Assembly: GCA_008508345.1 (NCBI GenBank)
Contig: QNGE01000117.1
Location: 58,923-122,922, forward strand
Reading direction: 5' to 3'
DNA length: 64,000 bases
DNA from: Paragonimus westermani
Lineage: Eukaryota > Platyhelminthes > Trematoda > Plagiorchiida > Troglotrematidae
A model generated the notes under the pieces. It was not told where the DNA came from, made no database searches, and saw only the letters and a program-made list of their open reading frames with translations. This document shows positions 21,659-33,744 of this stretch, piece by piece (position 1 is the first letter of the stretch; each line of letters opens with the position of its first letter). Both the position numbers and the translations under genes were made by a program.

Positions 21659-24600
21659 TGTGTAACGCAGCGTGCTGTTGACGCTATGCTGGTTTTCGTT
21701 TGTGTAAGTTGTGTGCATGTCTTATTGGACCTTTGGCTCAAGCTCGTTTCTGTTATCTTCTTTTGCAGGGCTATCGTTGGAACCCCTACTTCTGGGAAAC
21801 GCTGTGTCCCGGTGTCTCTACCTTGTACAAAGTGGGTTTGCGAATGTATCGGGTGCCCGAAGCCAGAACGTCCGAAGTGCCCGCTACACCAGGTTTACGA
21901 TTCGTCATGCAGGCACGTTTTTTGTTTGAATTCTGAAACTTCTCGAATTCGAGGTGGGAGATATAATTTTACTGCACACTAATTCAATAAGTACTATATT
22001 GAATCCAGTTTTAACCGACGCTTTCTCACTAACCTTTTGGAGGATAGGCCACTTTTGTCGTTGAATATCGAGAAAGACACTTATTGTATTAACTTGTTAC
22101 GCATAACCCCGTGTGAACTGGAATCTTTGGCTAACGACTCAATATTTGGCCTGGACAACTTGCGCTTCAACAAGGAAGAGTTACACCACGCTCCTGCCAA
22201 GAAATTCCGGTATTCTGCGAGAATGACGAAATCGAACATTATGGAAGTTGTCACTGGTTCTAACAATCATGAAGCTGTCGATGTTGATCCTGTTCTTCTG
22301 GACCAGCATTCTGCCAACGGACGATCAAGCGTTTCTCTAACACTGGAGGCTATTGCAATGTCCCATTACCAGCCCCCTGGAAGTGAATCATCTGAGTAAT
22401 CATGCCTGCATTGGCGTTCCCCTTCCTATTAACCTCAATTCTTTAAGGTTTACGGACGGTCAATTTATGCTTGACGTTTTGAGAGTTTCAAGGAACTTTA
22501 TTTATGATGGGGTCCAACCTGAACCGAATGTTGTTAGACATGACTGCTGTCTGTTCGGCCCCCAGAACTAAGCAGCGTTCTGGCCCAGGGGTAACCACAG
22601 GGACGTTGCTAGTCCCACTGGAAAAGAGTGTGCCCAAATCCACCGCCATGTTATCCGTTTGGCTTAATCGTGCTCTGATAAATGTTTGTAACTAAGTTTT
22701 TCATGATCTGTTTGAAGATCTAACCCAAAAACTTGGATGGAAAAGTAGGCTTCTCGATCTCCATAAGGGACACCGTGGGCCTGTGGAATCCGAATCGTTC
22801 CCGATAGCCGGGACTAGATTTAGTACAACGCCAAGAGGTATTAACAGCCTCCGTTCAGTTGCGGACCTCGGGAACAAACTCTTTTATTTAAAACTCTGTG
22901 GAATCGTTGGATCTTGCCTTCGGGCCGTTGGTTCATGGGGTCAGCCTTCCGAAAACGGAGGTGGATAGCTTCGATGGATGCCAGAAGAACTGGTTTACCT
23001 GTATCAGAAATTTTGAAGGTAACGTGGCAGATAAATCGGTTGACGAGGCACCAAGGCTGTCGTATTTTTTGCACTATTGTCGCCGTGGGGCGAAAAAGAT
23101 AACTAGGCATTATACACTGTTGCCAAGGGGGGTGGGTTTTACAGGGGCTATGGGGAGTTTGCATCGGCATCTTGACGCTGACATGATGTTGTGCAGGCGG
23201 TAAGTAAGGAAGTTTTCATGGGTCTTAAATTAGCCGCCGGTGATTTTGGTGGCTTGCGTATACCAGCTAGTCAAATGCAGGGCTGTAGGGCAATGTTGAT
23301 ACAGCTAGATTACGGTGCAGAGCTAAACCTCCGAACCAACCTCATTAAAGCAGTTGTTTAGCTGTCCCACCAGTTACTGGAAATATGTGCAGAAGTTACT
23401 GAGGGCACAATTGAATGCGACAGGGGAAACCTACCTTTAGCGACTTGTTAAGTTTTATGAAGAAAGGAGCAGTAGTCAGCGCTAGTAAGTATGTTCGGCT
23501 GGCTGCTCGCCTAGAGAGCAGGACGAGTAACCCACCATCCTCTGGCCCCTCTGAATTCAGGTACTCAACATGCAACGTCGGAATAGGTGTACCTTATGAG
23601 AAGATGAACTTGAAATGCCCGGTTTGCAAGGACAAACAAGATATATCTGATTGTGGTTGGTTTAGCGGTCAGTCTTTGGAACAAGGCAAAGCGATGCTGA
23701 AGAACATCAGTCGCCGTTTTGTTTACCTAAAAATGAACGACGTGGCCAAGTCATGCAGGGTACAGATACAATGTATGGTAACAGAATGTGGTCGACGCCA
23801 TCATACGTTGGTTCATGAAGACAAGCCTGAACTGGGTGAGGAGGGTGCTACGTCCAATCTAAACGGTGTGTGTCTAAGTTTCGTCCTGATCAGGTAGGTT
23901 TGCCCGGAAGCGCCAGTGATAATGTATGCCTTTTTGGATAACGGATCTGACACCACGTTGCCCAATGGATCTATTGAAAGGACAATTGGTTTGCACGGAC
24001 AGCCCTATCAGATGAGGTTCCGTACTCCACGGGGAACTTGCGCAACACTATGCGATGAGGTGTCAGCTGAGTTTCAATCGTTGGATCGGAAACATTCTAT
24101 CACAGGCAGTCCACTTCGTACGATGAAACAGCTGTCGCTGACGCAGGCTGACGTTGTCCACCAATCCGGGGTAGATGGATGCACTCACTTGAAGGTTGAT
24201 TTTTCCAAGATTTTAACTGGACCCGGCGCAGGGATTCTGACATAATGTGATATCCCTGAAGCGCACTGGGTTTTGGAAGAGTAACTGTGTGGTATCAATA
24301 AGCTTCATGCAAGTAAGACCATTTTCGGCTGGAGTCTCCGCGGTCCATGTCGTATCAAAGCCCGGAATGAACGCTGTTCAAATCTCGTTGAAGCCTGGCC
24401 GATGTCGTCGGATGATTTGATCCGAAGGATGTAGGAGTAAAACTTAACTGACGGATGTATTTTGAATGACAGGGGACACTCAGTGGAGAACAGGTGAGCA
24501 CTATGTATGGCTGAAAACAATGTAATATTCAAGGACAATCACTATAGGATAATTTGCCGTGGAAGCAAGATAGATAAGTATTGCACAGCCCTAAGTAGAT

Positions 24601-25556
24601 GGATGACAAAAACCCTGCCGCATCGAAGGGAAGGTTGAATCGAGACCCAGAACTAATTACTGGTCACTCGGCTGGGATACTGGAGCATATCGGGGAGGGT
24701 TACATAAGTAGGGGTATTACGATTGTAGCACTGAGGTGTTAGTTGCTACACCATCCCGTGATTGACTCAAACAAGCCCGACAAGATAAGGATAGTCTTTA
24801 GGTGTGCCGGTGAACACCGGGGTGTGTTTATTAACAAAAACTTACTTCAGAGTCCGGACCTGAACACAAGTTCGTTAAGAGTGTATCTGTGTTTCCGCGA
24901 TTACCCAGTGACAGTCTCCGCCGGCACTAAAGAGATGTTCCTGCAAGTGATAATTCCTCGTCGTGACCGAGGCGCACTTAGTTTTCTTTGATGGTGTTCG
25001 GAATAGTTTGAAGGACCGCCAGACACTTACGAGCTCAATGTCCACTCTTTTGGAGCAACATATTCGCCATCTTGTGCTAGTTCTGCACTACAAAAAATGG
25101 TTTGAAATAATCAGCAGATATTTCTGTCAAGGACTGCGATCATAATGAAAGAGGACTTCTGCGTGGATGACCGCCTGACGACAGTCGGTTCAATATCCGA
25201 GGCTAGGACTGTGGAAACTGAGCGTTGAGCGATGCTGCAGATGTGTGGGTTTAGACTCACCGAGTGGGTTTCTAACAGTAATGAGACCATTGAAAATGTA
25301 CCCACTGGAGGAAAACTTACTGACTTCCCAGATCCTGGACTTCGCAATTGTGAGTACCATCGAGCTCTGGGCGTGAAATGGCATGTCACAGGCGACTGCT
25401 CCCGATTTCAAGTCAACTTTCCTCACCTCATTTTCACTAAAAGAGGAGTATTCAGTTGCGTGGCTTCATTGTACGATTCCTTGGGGATAGTGGCACCAGT
25501 GTTATTGTCGGCTCGCAGGTTGCCCCAATACCTTTGTCTCCAAGGCATCGGCTGAG
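21659..25556 (+). pseudogene. Pao/BEL LTR retrotransposon, gag-protease-RT remnant
   Basis: Plus-strand polyprotein in correct domain order. Recognisable gag begins near 22935 with LPKTEVDSFDGCQKNWFTCI, followed by ADKSVDEAPRLSYFLHYC (DUF1759-like), and continues to 23460 with PTFSDLLSFMKK. A zinc-knuckle-like region lies at about 23613-23830 (CPVCKDKQDISDC ... CGRRHHTLVH). The protease has YAFLDNGSDTTL (about 23922-23958). RT fragments start near 24746 (HHPVIDSNKPDKIRIVF), with the motif-A Asp lost (AGTKEMFLQV near 24920-24950), the active-site box as CVDD (25160-25171), and the Pao-specific CVASLYDSLGIVAPVLL (about 25458-25510). RNase H and integrase are not seen after 25556, and no LTR pair was identified; 21659-22880 is assigned by position only. 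Many stops; inactive. Confidence 0.8.
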
Positions 25557-25559
25557 ACT

Positions 25560-26610
25560 CGGATATAAGGGAGTATCATCGTGTTCACCGGGAATGTTAG
25601 GTGAACGATAGTAATAACGTATATTTCTCAATGCAGCTTACAGAAGCATGCTGGATGTGCGGAATCATTCCAAGTCATTACAGACGATTGCAAGCCAATA
25701 ATTAAATAGTACTACCAACGTGACATCTGCTGGCACAAGGGGCGTAATGGAAGAAAAATGACTGTATTTTTCAGAACTTTTACGCACGCACAGAGACCAA
25801 AGATATTTCGCCTGTCTTACAAATGTAGTCTAATAAATGTGTTTTTACATTAATTTATCCCCTATCGGGTTGCATAGAGTAGAGTTTCCAAATAGTTCAG
25901 GGCCACATCGGAAAGTACGTCCAAATGCATCATCGTGAAACTTCGCCATTGTTTCGTATGAACGGAGCCGGCGAAGGGTTGAAATAGAACGGTTGTGGCG
26001 AAGGAGGACGGAAAATAACAAACTATGGTGAACGATTGTGCAAACTCCAGCTCAGAACTTCTTCGGTTGCTGAAAACTGTCCCAGAAGTCTTGTGCGGTG
26101 TTTTGACAACTTAGAGTTTTATGCGTCCACTCGTCACGCAATGGGTTCACGAAAAAGAATGCAGTCTCACGTGTTCATTGGGAAAATGTAGGGTGATCGC
26201 ATTTAACATGACGATTAGTGTGTGTGTGATTTTTCTGGCGCGAACTATAGGCAGTATTAATATTCTGTGCTGGTTAACGAATTAGAAGCACTGCCAACCA
26301 GTTAGTATGGCACCTCACGACAAGTGGGTAACCGGCAGTTACCAATAGAATGATTATCAGGCGGTAATCAGAATTCCGTACGCAGTTCCGCGTCAATTTG
26401 CCTTATAAGGCAGACGTCCAAACTGAAATCTATAGTTCACAGCACACAAGGTTGGTTGGTGGTGAACAAGGGGGGGGTTAAGTCAAGAGAAGGAACGAAA
26501 GCGACGAATCAAAGTTTCAATACGATTATGAAGGCTACGCGGCAAGGGCATTTTTCTCACGATTTTGTGTGGAGGGCTTTGTACGGTATTCACTAATCCG
26601 TTAATGTTAG
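25560..26610. other. No gene recognised
   Basis: About 1 kb with no defensible ORF or repeat. Pao/BEL RNase H and integrase would be expected here if the element at 21.7-25.6 kb were complete; I see none of their motifs, so the element is probably 3'-truncated or replaced. Confidence 0.4.
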
Positions 26611-26616
26611 TTACAG

Positions 26617-27100
26617 TTAAACATAGTCTGAAGATTTATAAGTTTCATAATACTGGTAGCTAAGAGGATGAATAGAACATGGTTGTTCCAAGCTGTTTTC
26701 GAGTAAGGTGTGATAGCGGGGACGAGTTTCCACGTTATATGCAGCTGGCAGTTTAGTGTTTCCAGGGACACACTCAAAAATGTCTTCGGAGGATATACAG
26801 AATTTGAGGATGAACATCGTGTTTGATAGTGTAAGATAGCTGTTCAAGCCCTTCATAGAACGCTACATGTTGTTACTGGCCCTGACCTCACCCGGTAAGT
26901 AGTGCGAGTATAACTTTAATCTTCGCAGACAAAGTGGATCATTACCAATTTTCTGACAACAGTGTCATCAAAAGAATGAGGAAGAATATCCTAATGAGCT
27001 TTCGGCGAACGATTACTGAAGATTTTTTAACACAAGCTGAACGCCTTCTGGTCTATCTTACGAGGTAAACCTGGGAGTAAAGAATTTCGCTCTAGGGAAG
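26617..27100 (-). pseudogene. LINE family Y, RT C-terminal fragment
   Basis: Minus-strand relative of the 11521-14610 LINE. NDPLCLRRLKL (about 26942-26910) matches LDPLWLRRLKL there, and YLTLSNTMFILKFCISSEDIFE (about 26840-26775, split in reading) matches its FLTLKNVMLIFKLCLPEDDIFQ end in the same relative order. The middle is deleted or unreadable. It shows that family Y has at least two copies within 15 kb. Confidence 0.6.
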
Positions 27101-27334
27101 GTTCTAGAACATAACCTGTACTGGTGATCCGATAAATACTTCTGTCATTATCCAGAAACGGAAAAGATTGTTTACCATCAAAACGATCGGTAGGAGGGCT
27201 CTTATGAGAACTGGATTTAACCTAGTATGGAGGGTGTACGCGAAAATTGGGCTTCTCACCTTAAAAGTTAAAAGTAATTAGGTGAATAAAAAGTGTGTTT
27301 TTTCAACAAGACGGTCGATTAGTCACAGTTTAGT

Positions 27335-27503
27335 GAAGAGGCATGACAAAACGGGTTTGGACGCACTCAAATAGGTGTTCGCCGGTTGGATCGGAGCAGA
27401 GCGACTGTTAGCGGAAGTATAAGTTATCAACAAAAGACTTAAAGAGAAACGCAGGGTTCCAGCATTTATGATTTCACAGAGCACAAACTGAATAAAAGTA
27501 AGG
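27335..27503 (+). repeat. Unclassified dispersed repeat R1, copy 3
   Basis: Diverged copy of R1. It shares the ACGCACTCAAATAGGTGTTC...GGAGCAGAGCGACTGTT core, ATAAGTTATC and an AATAAAAGTAAGGG end (AATAAATAAGGGTAAG in copy 1). The left boundary is blurred. Confidence 0.45.
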
Positions 27504-27599
27504 GAACATTGGCCGTTGGTGAAGCGAGAATAATAATGACTTATGCGATTTATTTATGGAAGACAACGAAACAACAGATGTGCCAAGCATAACAATCTG

Positions 27600-28690
27600 A
27601 AAAATGATCCCACCAGCCCTGACAAAATCAACAACCGACTACCTTTTTACGTTGCCCCCGTCGGTCACTGCCAGCCGATATGATACAGAAGTGTTCAACG
27701 AGTGCTATGCGAAAGAAGTGCATGAGAAGGAGGTTGTCGTGAGTTCGTCGAAATTCAGGTGTAAACAAATCAAGGTTCTTGGGACGCGACTCATGAGTCA
27801 AATGCCGCAGGCCAGTGAGGGGCTTGATGGTTACCCGCTGAATATGTTCAATAGCGAGTAAGTCATCCAATTCGGTGTACACGCATCGATCGACGTATTC
27901 AAGCAGCTGCCCTATACAAACCTAACAAAGTGGTTGAAATACTTTCATCTCGAGGGAAAAAGACCAATCTCACCATTTTAGGAATAACAAACCTCCATTT
28001 TGCGGTCAATTCGTGATTATAAGCGATGTATAGGTTGGACGACGGCCAGATGCCGAGATCTTTCTTCTGATCGATTTCCGTGTTGTCCGCTCTGTTGAAT
28101 GCATCGTGGAACGCGAAGGCACTGCCACAGTCTCACTCGAATGAAGAGTGTGCACTAATGTTCTCGTTTAGTAGGAGGCCCCGATCGTCCATCGGGGCTC
28201 AGTCGCATCAGGGTTTGTGTAATACGCTGGGATTATTAGCACCTCAGATTTCTCGGTTGACAATGTAGGAACAGTATTCCTTGAGTTATGATCGGAGAGA
28301 TTTTGACGTAAATCAGTAACAGAGGAGGGCCGGGCAATGGCCCTTACTGAACTCGCGCGGGGTCAGAGAAGAGGGTGAAAGGTATGATCCATTTTTGAAT
28401 GTAAACTTTCTGCTGTCAGGAAAGGGGGAATCCCGGAGAGGACCCTCCCCTTGGATGCATAGGCTTCCAGCTAGTGTGACAGGACCTTCTGGAACACGGT
28501 GGACTAACCCGATGAAGTCAGTGAAACTGGCGTCTGTAATGAAACCCCTGTCTCTTGCTTCCTTCAGGCTATCCGTGAAGATTAATTTATTTTTTGCACA
28601 TGGTTGATTAGGAAGAAAACCGTAGTGTATGGAAAAAGGCCTTTCTCTTGAGTGTGTCTGAGTATGGCGAGTTTCAGCAAGCACCGCATT
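27600..28690 (-). pseudogene. CR1-like LINE, RT to C-terminus (copy D)
   Basis: Minus-strand remnant in order: YGFLPNQPC (about 28625), DSLKEARDRGFITDASF (about 28570-28520), HRVPEGP, SLCIQGEGPLRD and FTFKNGSYLSPSS (about 28410-28370). After a degraded active-site region come FHDAFNRADNTEIDQKKDLGIW (about 28115-28050, split by reading), NHELTAKW, and the C-terminal IQRVTIKPLTGLRHLTHESR (about 27845-27785) with NLDLFTPEFRR. The DAFN..D..KIDLKKDLGI block is shared with copy A and the TGLRHL block with copy C, placing these in one family. Stops and frame changes throughout. Confidence 0.65.
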
Positions 28691-28694
28691 ATCT

Positions 28695-29290
28695 AACAGG
28701 GAACGCTAATAAGTCTGTTCAGCCGACAGCTATCGAAGGAGCGCCGGTCTTCCTCCCTTAAGGTCGCCATGATCATGGTGGTTTCGTGCGCTAGAAGTAT
28801 AGGATAACTTTCAATGAGCAGTGAATTGATATAGTACCTTAAACTATCGAAATATAGACTTTCTTGTCTGTTTTTTTTCGACAGTCGGTGGTCAATGTGG
28901 TCAAAAATCACTAACAAGTAGTCATTGTATCACAATGGCGGCTTGATTACCACCCTTTCCAATAGGTAATGCATCTATGGCTACCCGAACAAGCAGGGAA
29001 GGAGTTTGACCTGGACGAAACTAAGTCGATATGATGACGTGCTCTGTCCACGCTTTCCGTTGTATCAGTATAAACGAAGGCGTCAAAAATCGGTTTCCGT
29101 GGTCCGCTGTCGTTTTGCTGGACCAGGCAATGACAGATTTCATTCCCACAGGTGTCCGCTGATAGAGGGCATCTTTGATGGCCGTTCAAGTGTTGGCCAC
29201 GACACTGTTGAGTTAAAAGCCGCAATCATATCCACCCAACTGAGCACATGAAGTTGTAAAAAGATTTCATTTTGCAGCACCCGCAGAACA
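28695..29290. other. No gene recognised
   Basis: Frames of 70-92 codons on both strands overlap each other. It may include the upstream part of the Gypsy element that begins near 29300, but I recognise no RT palm motif. Confidence 0.35.
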
Positions 29291-29299
29291 GAACCATGA

Positions 29300-31200
29300 C
29301 AACGCAAACTTTGTTAACGCAAATAAGCAATCTATGCGCATCGCGCAAACGGATACCGGATAAATTCCTGGCACACCTGGAAGGCATCACTTTGCACGGA
29401 CGTGGTGACAACCTTAGGCAAATTCCGTGACGTTGCTTTGAAGTTGAAACTAATCGGCCGCATGTTCTCCTCCAGCAAGTGGTTAGATATTTTGAGACCG
29501 TTATCTCATCTGCTGGAGTTTGCTGTGACCCTGACAAAATTGAGCGCATACGGCTCTCTCCTTATCTAAATCTGTCGTAGATGCCTTTGGTACCTCCGGC
29601 TAAGCCTCCCATTACCGGCGGTCTATAGTGCGCTTTTCGGTAACCCCCACACCTGCCAACTTTATCTCTACCAAGGATAGTGCCTTTGGTTGGTCAACTG
29701 ACCAAGAATAAGCCGTTTTGACTTTTCCGGGCACAATCGTTGACACGGGTTGCTTCGTCTTGGATGCCGACGCTAACGATACAGCCACTGGGGACGTTCT
29801 TTCTCAGCAGACACCAGATGGATTGGAATCTGCCATTGCTTACCATGGCAGCAAACTTACTCAACGAGGATGGGGCGAGAGTAAACCCGCGAGGAAAGAG
29901 GAGCGGTCGCATTCGGACGATACCTTGCTGTTTTTGCAAACATGGGTCGTCAGTCTCCGTTGTGCCCACAAAATTTCCGTGGCCCATAAATTCAGGTCGC
30001 ACACTCACAATGTAATCTTCAGGACTTTGTCTAATTGTCAACATCACTCACGGGATAAATTTGAAACCGCCGACATGGTATCGCAAAAATTCCGTAAAGA
30101 TCGAGTGGATCTTTCACCCCGCACAACTGAATCCATAGAGGCCATAATATTACAGACTCTGGAAGCAAAATGGTAGACACATGTGCGATTTAAAGGCCCC
30201 GATTGACACCCAACTTACCAGTGGCTGCTGCAGGATCACAGTTGGCTTACAAAATGGGAGGTTTTGAGTACCAGGTGAGCGAACCGTTGTCTGTGGACAC
30301 TTTTGCCGGAGCTGATAGTTAAAGATGTGTTTTGGCCAAAGCAGCCTAGTGTATCTTCGGTGGATTGTGGCACCCACATCCGTGGATAAGACGGTCTTGC
30401 GCCACCTTAACTGACTAACGGCCGAAATAAAACTGAATAGGTAACAAAACGAAGATTCTGGTGGTCGCATACGAGATGAGGGGTGGTGCTGTTCTGCCTG
30501 AGATAAACAGAGTGCTCATAACCTAAGATACCAAACCAGTGCTATTAGACACTTCAATAGGTCACAACGGAAATCTAGATTGAGACGATTAGAATGGACG
30601 TTGTTGGCTGTCGCCAGAGACAGCAAAAAAGAATCGTTATGTACTAGCCACTGTTGGCTCTCCTACCAGGCGATCTGAGGCGACTACCGTTACAGACACA
30701 GAGGCCTGAACGGTTACTGAGCGCTGTTCAGTGAACGGATTTCACGCTGGGGCGTATCACACAAGCCACATTCTGATCGAGGATCTGAGCGTGAATATTA
30801 AGAAGTTCTGCAGCGGCCTCGCTGAACACACCAACCACACAGCGAAAAGTTTATTTATTGTTTTACTCGGTCTTGAAGCAAGGCGTGACTGGGATACTGC
30901 ACTGCTACCCGACGTTCCGGGTTAACGTTCATGCACATTCGGGCTAAACTCCTCAATCCACAGTATAAAGGGGGAACTTCGACTGGTATTGGATGCAATC
31001 TTCCAGACTTACCACCACGGGTTCTCACAAGCAACTGAACGCATTCACCATACGCACTGAAGCTTCGTGTGAGGTAGGAGACCAGTGTGTTCAGAGAGCC
31101 CACTTTGACAGAGGAGTCCGTGAGGCCCATTTCAACCCGAGGGAACAATCGCGGCTGTATGATGGTGCACCAACTCCAGAAGTTACATCTAAAATCTGTA
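29300..31200 (+). pseudogene. Ty3/Gypsy RT-RNase H-integrase remnant
   Basis: Plus-strand Gypsy pol in correct order. VISSAGVCCDPDKIERIR (about 29502-29552) is the RT thumb segment normally LGHxVSxxGVxxDPxKIxxI. WSTDQE then FPGTIVDTGCFVLDADANDT (about 29721-29778) and VLSQQTPDGLESAIAYHGSKL (about 29796-29860, split in reading) are the RT/RNase H junction; DADANDT corresponds to the DTDASDT catalytic block of RNase H. Past 30880, WDTALLP and GELRLVLDAI (about 30973-31003) match the integrase C-terminal GRELRLPLD segment. The integrase core is not clearly readable. Frame shifts and stops make it inactive. A 178-codon antisense ORF (31391-30855) overlaps it and is probably accidental. Confidence 0.65.
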
Positions 31201-31209
31201 GGGGATGGA

Positions 31210-33370
31210 AATGCCCGTAAGTCATCGCTGAAACGATCAAGAACGTAATGTGTCGTGTCAGACAACCGACGGTACCCGGATAGGCGTCGGTCGTCCATTC
31301 TAGCCGTCTGAAGAAGAGGATGACTGGAACCGGAGGTGTTGCCAACAGCACCTGCAGGCAGAGGGAGCCTTGTTACGGTAGCAGTGCTCATCGAGATGTG
31401 CGGTTAAAATCTTGTGCTTTTTCCTTTCCCACCATAGCTTTCGTGGCCATCAGGTGCTTGAACCACAAAGAAGGTGGACTAGCGAACCAGATCACTGAGG
31501 AGTTTTAAGTTACTCTTCTGGTTGACTTGTGGTCGCACACTTCGCGTTGCGATGCCCCTGTTCCGTTTTTTGCTGCGGAACAGAATTTCCCGCAAAATTG
31601 TGTGCTCAACTGGGTGAGTGTTGTTGTGGTCCCCAACTCACCAGTTCTGTGGCCAACTCTTCTACTGCTCTTTTCAACAGATAAACACTATTTTCCTTAC
31701 CGCGTGACCCACCTGTCCGCTGAAAAGTCCGACCGCCTCACCAAACGGAGATCAAGGTCGGCTTGTCCCTATTAAAAATTTTCACTTGTAAAAACACTTT
31801 CAGTATTTATGAGGACGACGTTATCATATTCTCACGAAACTGTGGCAAGACGACCAGCACGTTCTGTTAGAGCCGGTCTTTACATAGTGACTTCGTTCAA
31901 AGCAATGCCATTCTATTTCGTCACGCGATCAAAGGCAACGCGCATCACTACAGGTTCAGTTGGATTACAAACAAGGTGGTAGAGTTGGTGCTACCGTCAA
32001 GAAGTTTGACCTGAATGATATCAGTCTTCAGCACAATCTCGGATCGGACGCATCCTAATGACGTCGTCTCATCTAGGTGCCACGCCAGCGTAGCAACATC
32101 CGGAGGGCAAATTTGTGCTAAACATTGCTTGTTGGGTAATCGTAACCTATCCCGTACTAACCACCCTTCAGCATGGCGGAGGATTCTATGGTACGTGTCG
32201 CCCGCTGACAATCACCAGTCAAGTTAGCCTGAATTCAATGAAATCTAATACGAGCATTTGCTGTACCAGTTTCTTCAACTCTACGCTCTGCATACAGAAG
32301 AATTCGGTCCTGATGTTTGTGAACGGCGACGCAGGGTTTCAAAGGTCCGGTTAATGACGGATTCCACAACATGGGGTTATTCACTCACTTTCTCGCTTAG
32401 GCTTCAACTATAAACACAACTGTTAGTTGCACACTATCTTGCCTGAGTTATCATTGGAGGCTAGTACAATCACGAAAACTGCAAAGTTGTCGTACCTGCA
32501 GTTTGGACGGCACCATCCACCCTGCCCTTAGCTTGCAATGATGTATTCGCTTCTTCCTTGGCAGAGACGAACTGACTGCTTTGAGTGGCTGATTTCAACT
32601 ACACTTTGGTATTGCCTTGTTGCTTGGTGGTTTGCGTAAACTATTTTAAGCCATGCTAGCAACATCAACGAACTCAGGTACATTCATTTTCATCGCCGCG
32701 TTGTTGACGGCAACTCCAAGCCAAGATGCGTGCAGCAGTATCTGAAATGTATTATCCCAAATCCGCCGGAGCTTTTTCTATTTGTGTGGAGTCACGTGAT
32801 TTAGACAAAGTTTTGTAGCGGCCACTCAATTTTTCGGCAGGTGATGTACCATCTCGTGCTCTCTATCAGCTACATGATATATTGCGTTTTTTTCAGGCAC
32901 ACTTCCGGAAGACAGTACATTGTCGGCATACGGCAAGTACTCACTTCGAAGTTTACAATCTGAGTAGCCCAGAGGTAGCCGTTTCTATGTCACGTGGGCG
33001 TGTTTTTCTTGGCCGTCTGGTTTATGCCTCCGGTAAGGCGGATAGTGATGTGTTTAGTAGTGGTGCTGGTGGCGTTGGTTGCGGGCCAGATGGCTGGAAT
33101 AATCGTCACCCAAAGTGTCGCGGCGTTGAGCCGTTTGTCATTGGTCGTCCTCATGTTACTGTCCGCTGGTGTATTTCACCTTGAATTTCCTACATGACCG
33201 TTTTTGAGCAACAACTAGCTTAACTTGTTTTCCAAACATGTGGCACTTACAAAACAAACCAGGGATTCGTTGATGTGAATCAGTGACAGCAAAAACCGTT
33301 GCAGAAATGCCCCCAGTATAGTCACCAAACTCAACTGGGACACGTCTACTGCAGAGTAGAACTTCCGATC
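31210..33370. other. No gene recognised
   Basis: Numerous short frames. The only compositionally notable one is 32994-33197 (plus, 67 codons, strongly hydrophobic, Val/Leu/Ala-rich, would span a membrane), preceded near 32898 by a TTTTTTTCAG acceptor-like site. There is no homology I recognise and an overlapping 100-codon frame shares the region. I do not call a gene. Confidence 0.4.
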
Positions 33371-33382
33371 CCAGAGTTAAAT

Positions 33383-33740
33383 CTATTTCACAATCAAAAC
33401 GTGTGGTTTCGGATTGATCGCTTCAAGCTTCTTCAGGGACGGCCTGTTGCCAACCGGGTCAGCTGTCTCTTCGAGGCCTAAGTGACAGAATTCTACTCTT
33501 CCTCTAGCCAACATCTTGGTGGTTTCTTTAGGAACCGACGGCAGACTTTTCATATAACACAACACCTTCACAAACCCACGCTGCCGCGCTGTCAACGATC
33601 TGTGCTTGGTGACGTGATCCACGAGCAAGTTCCTGAGTAAACCTTTCATCACTTTCAGTGAACTTGGCGTGCGATTGACATTTCAGTGGCTTGTAAGACC
33701 CTGTCTCTTGCTCTTTCGTCTGTATATGACTAGACACATT
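33383..33740 (-). pseudogene. CR1-like LINE, RT fingers fragment
   Basis: Minus-strand scrap. TKEQETGSYKPL (about 33720-33685) corresponds to xxEAGNYRPVSL, and after a frame change MKGLLRNLLVDHVTKHRSLTARQRGFV (about 33650-33570, in two blocks) corresponds to the CKVMEKLLRDxLVDHVxxHxLLSxxQHGF segment just before the GFVxxRSC block. Motif A and the active site are absent. Confidence 0.6.
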
Positions 33741-33744
33741 TACA

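Noticed and set aside
30855..31391. 178-codon minus-strand ORF
   Set aside because: It lies antisense over the Gypsy integrase remnant and has no recognisable domain; most likely an accidental open frame.
32882..33197. Hydrophobic frame (67 codons) and overlapping 100-codon frame with an acceptor-like site upstream
   Set aside because: Two frames compete, no homologous protein is recognised and no donor/acceptor partner exon is seen.
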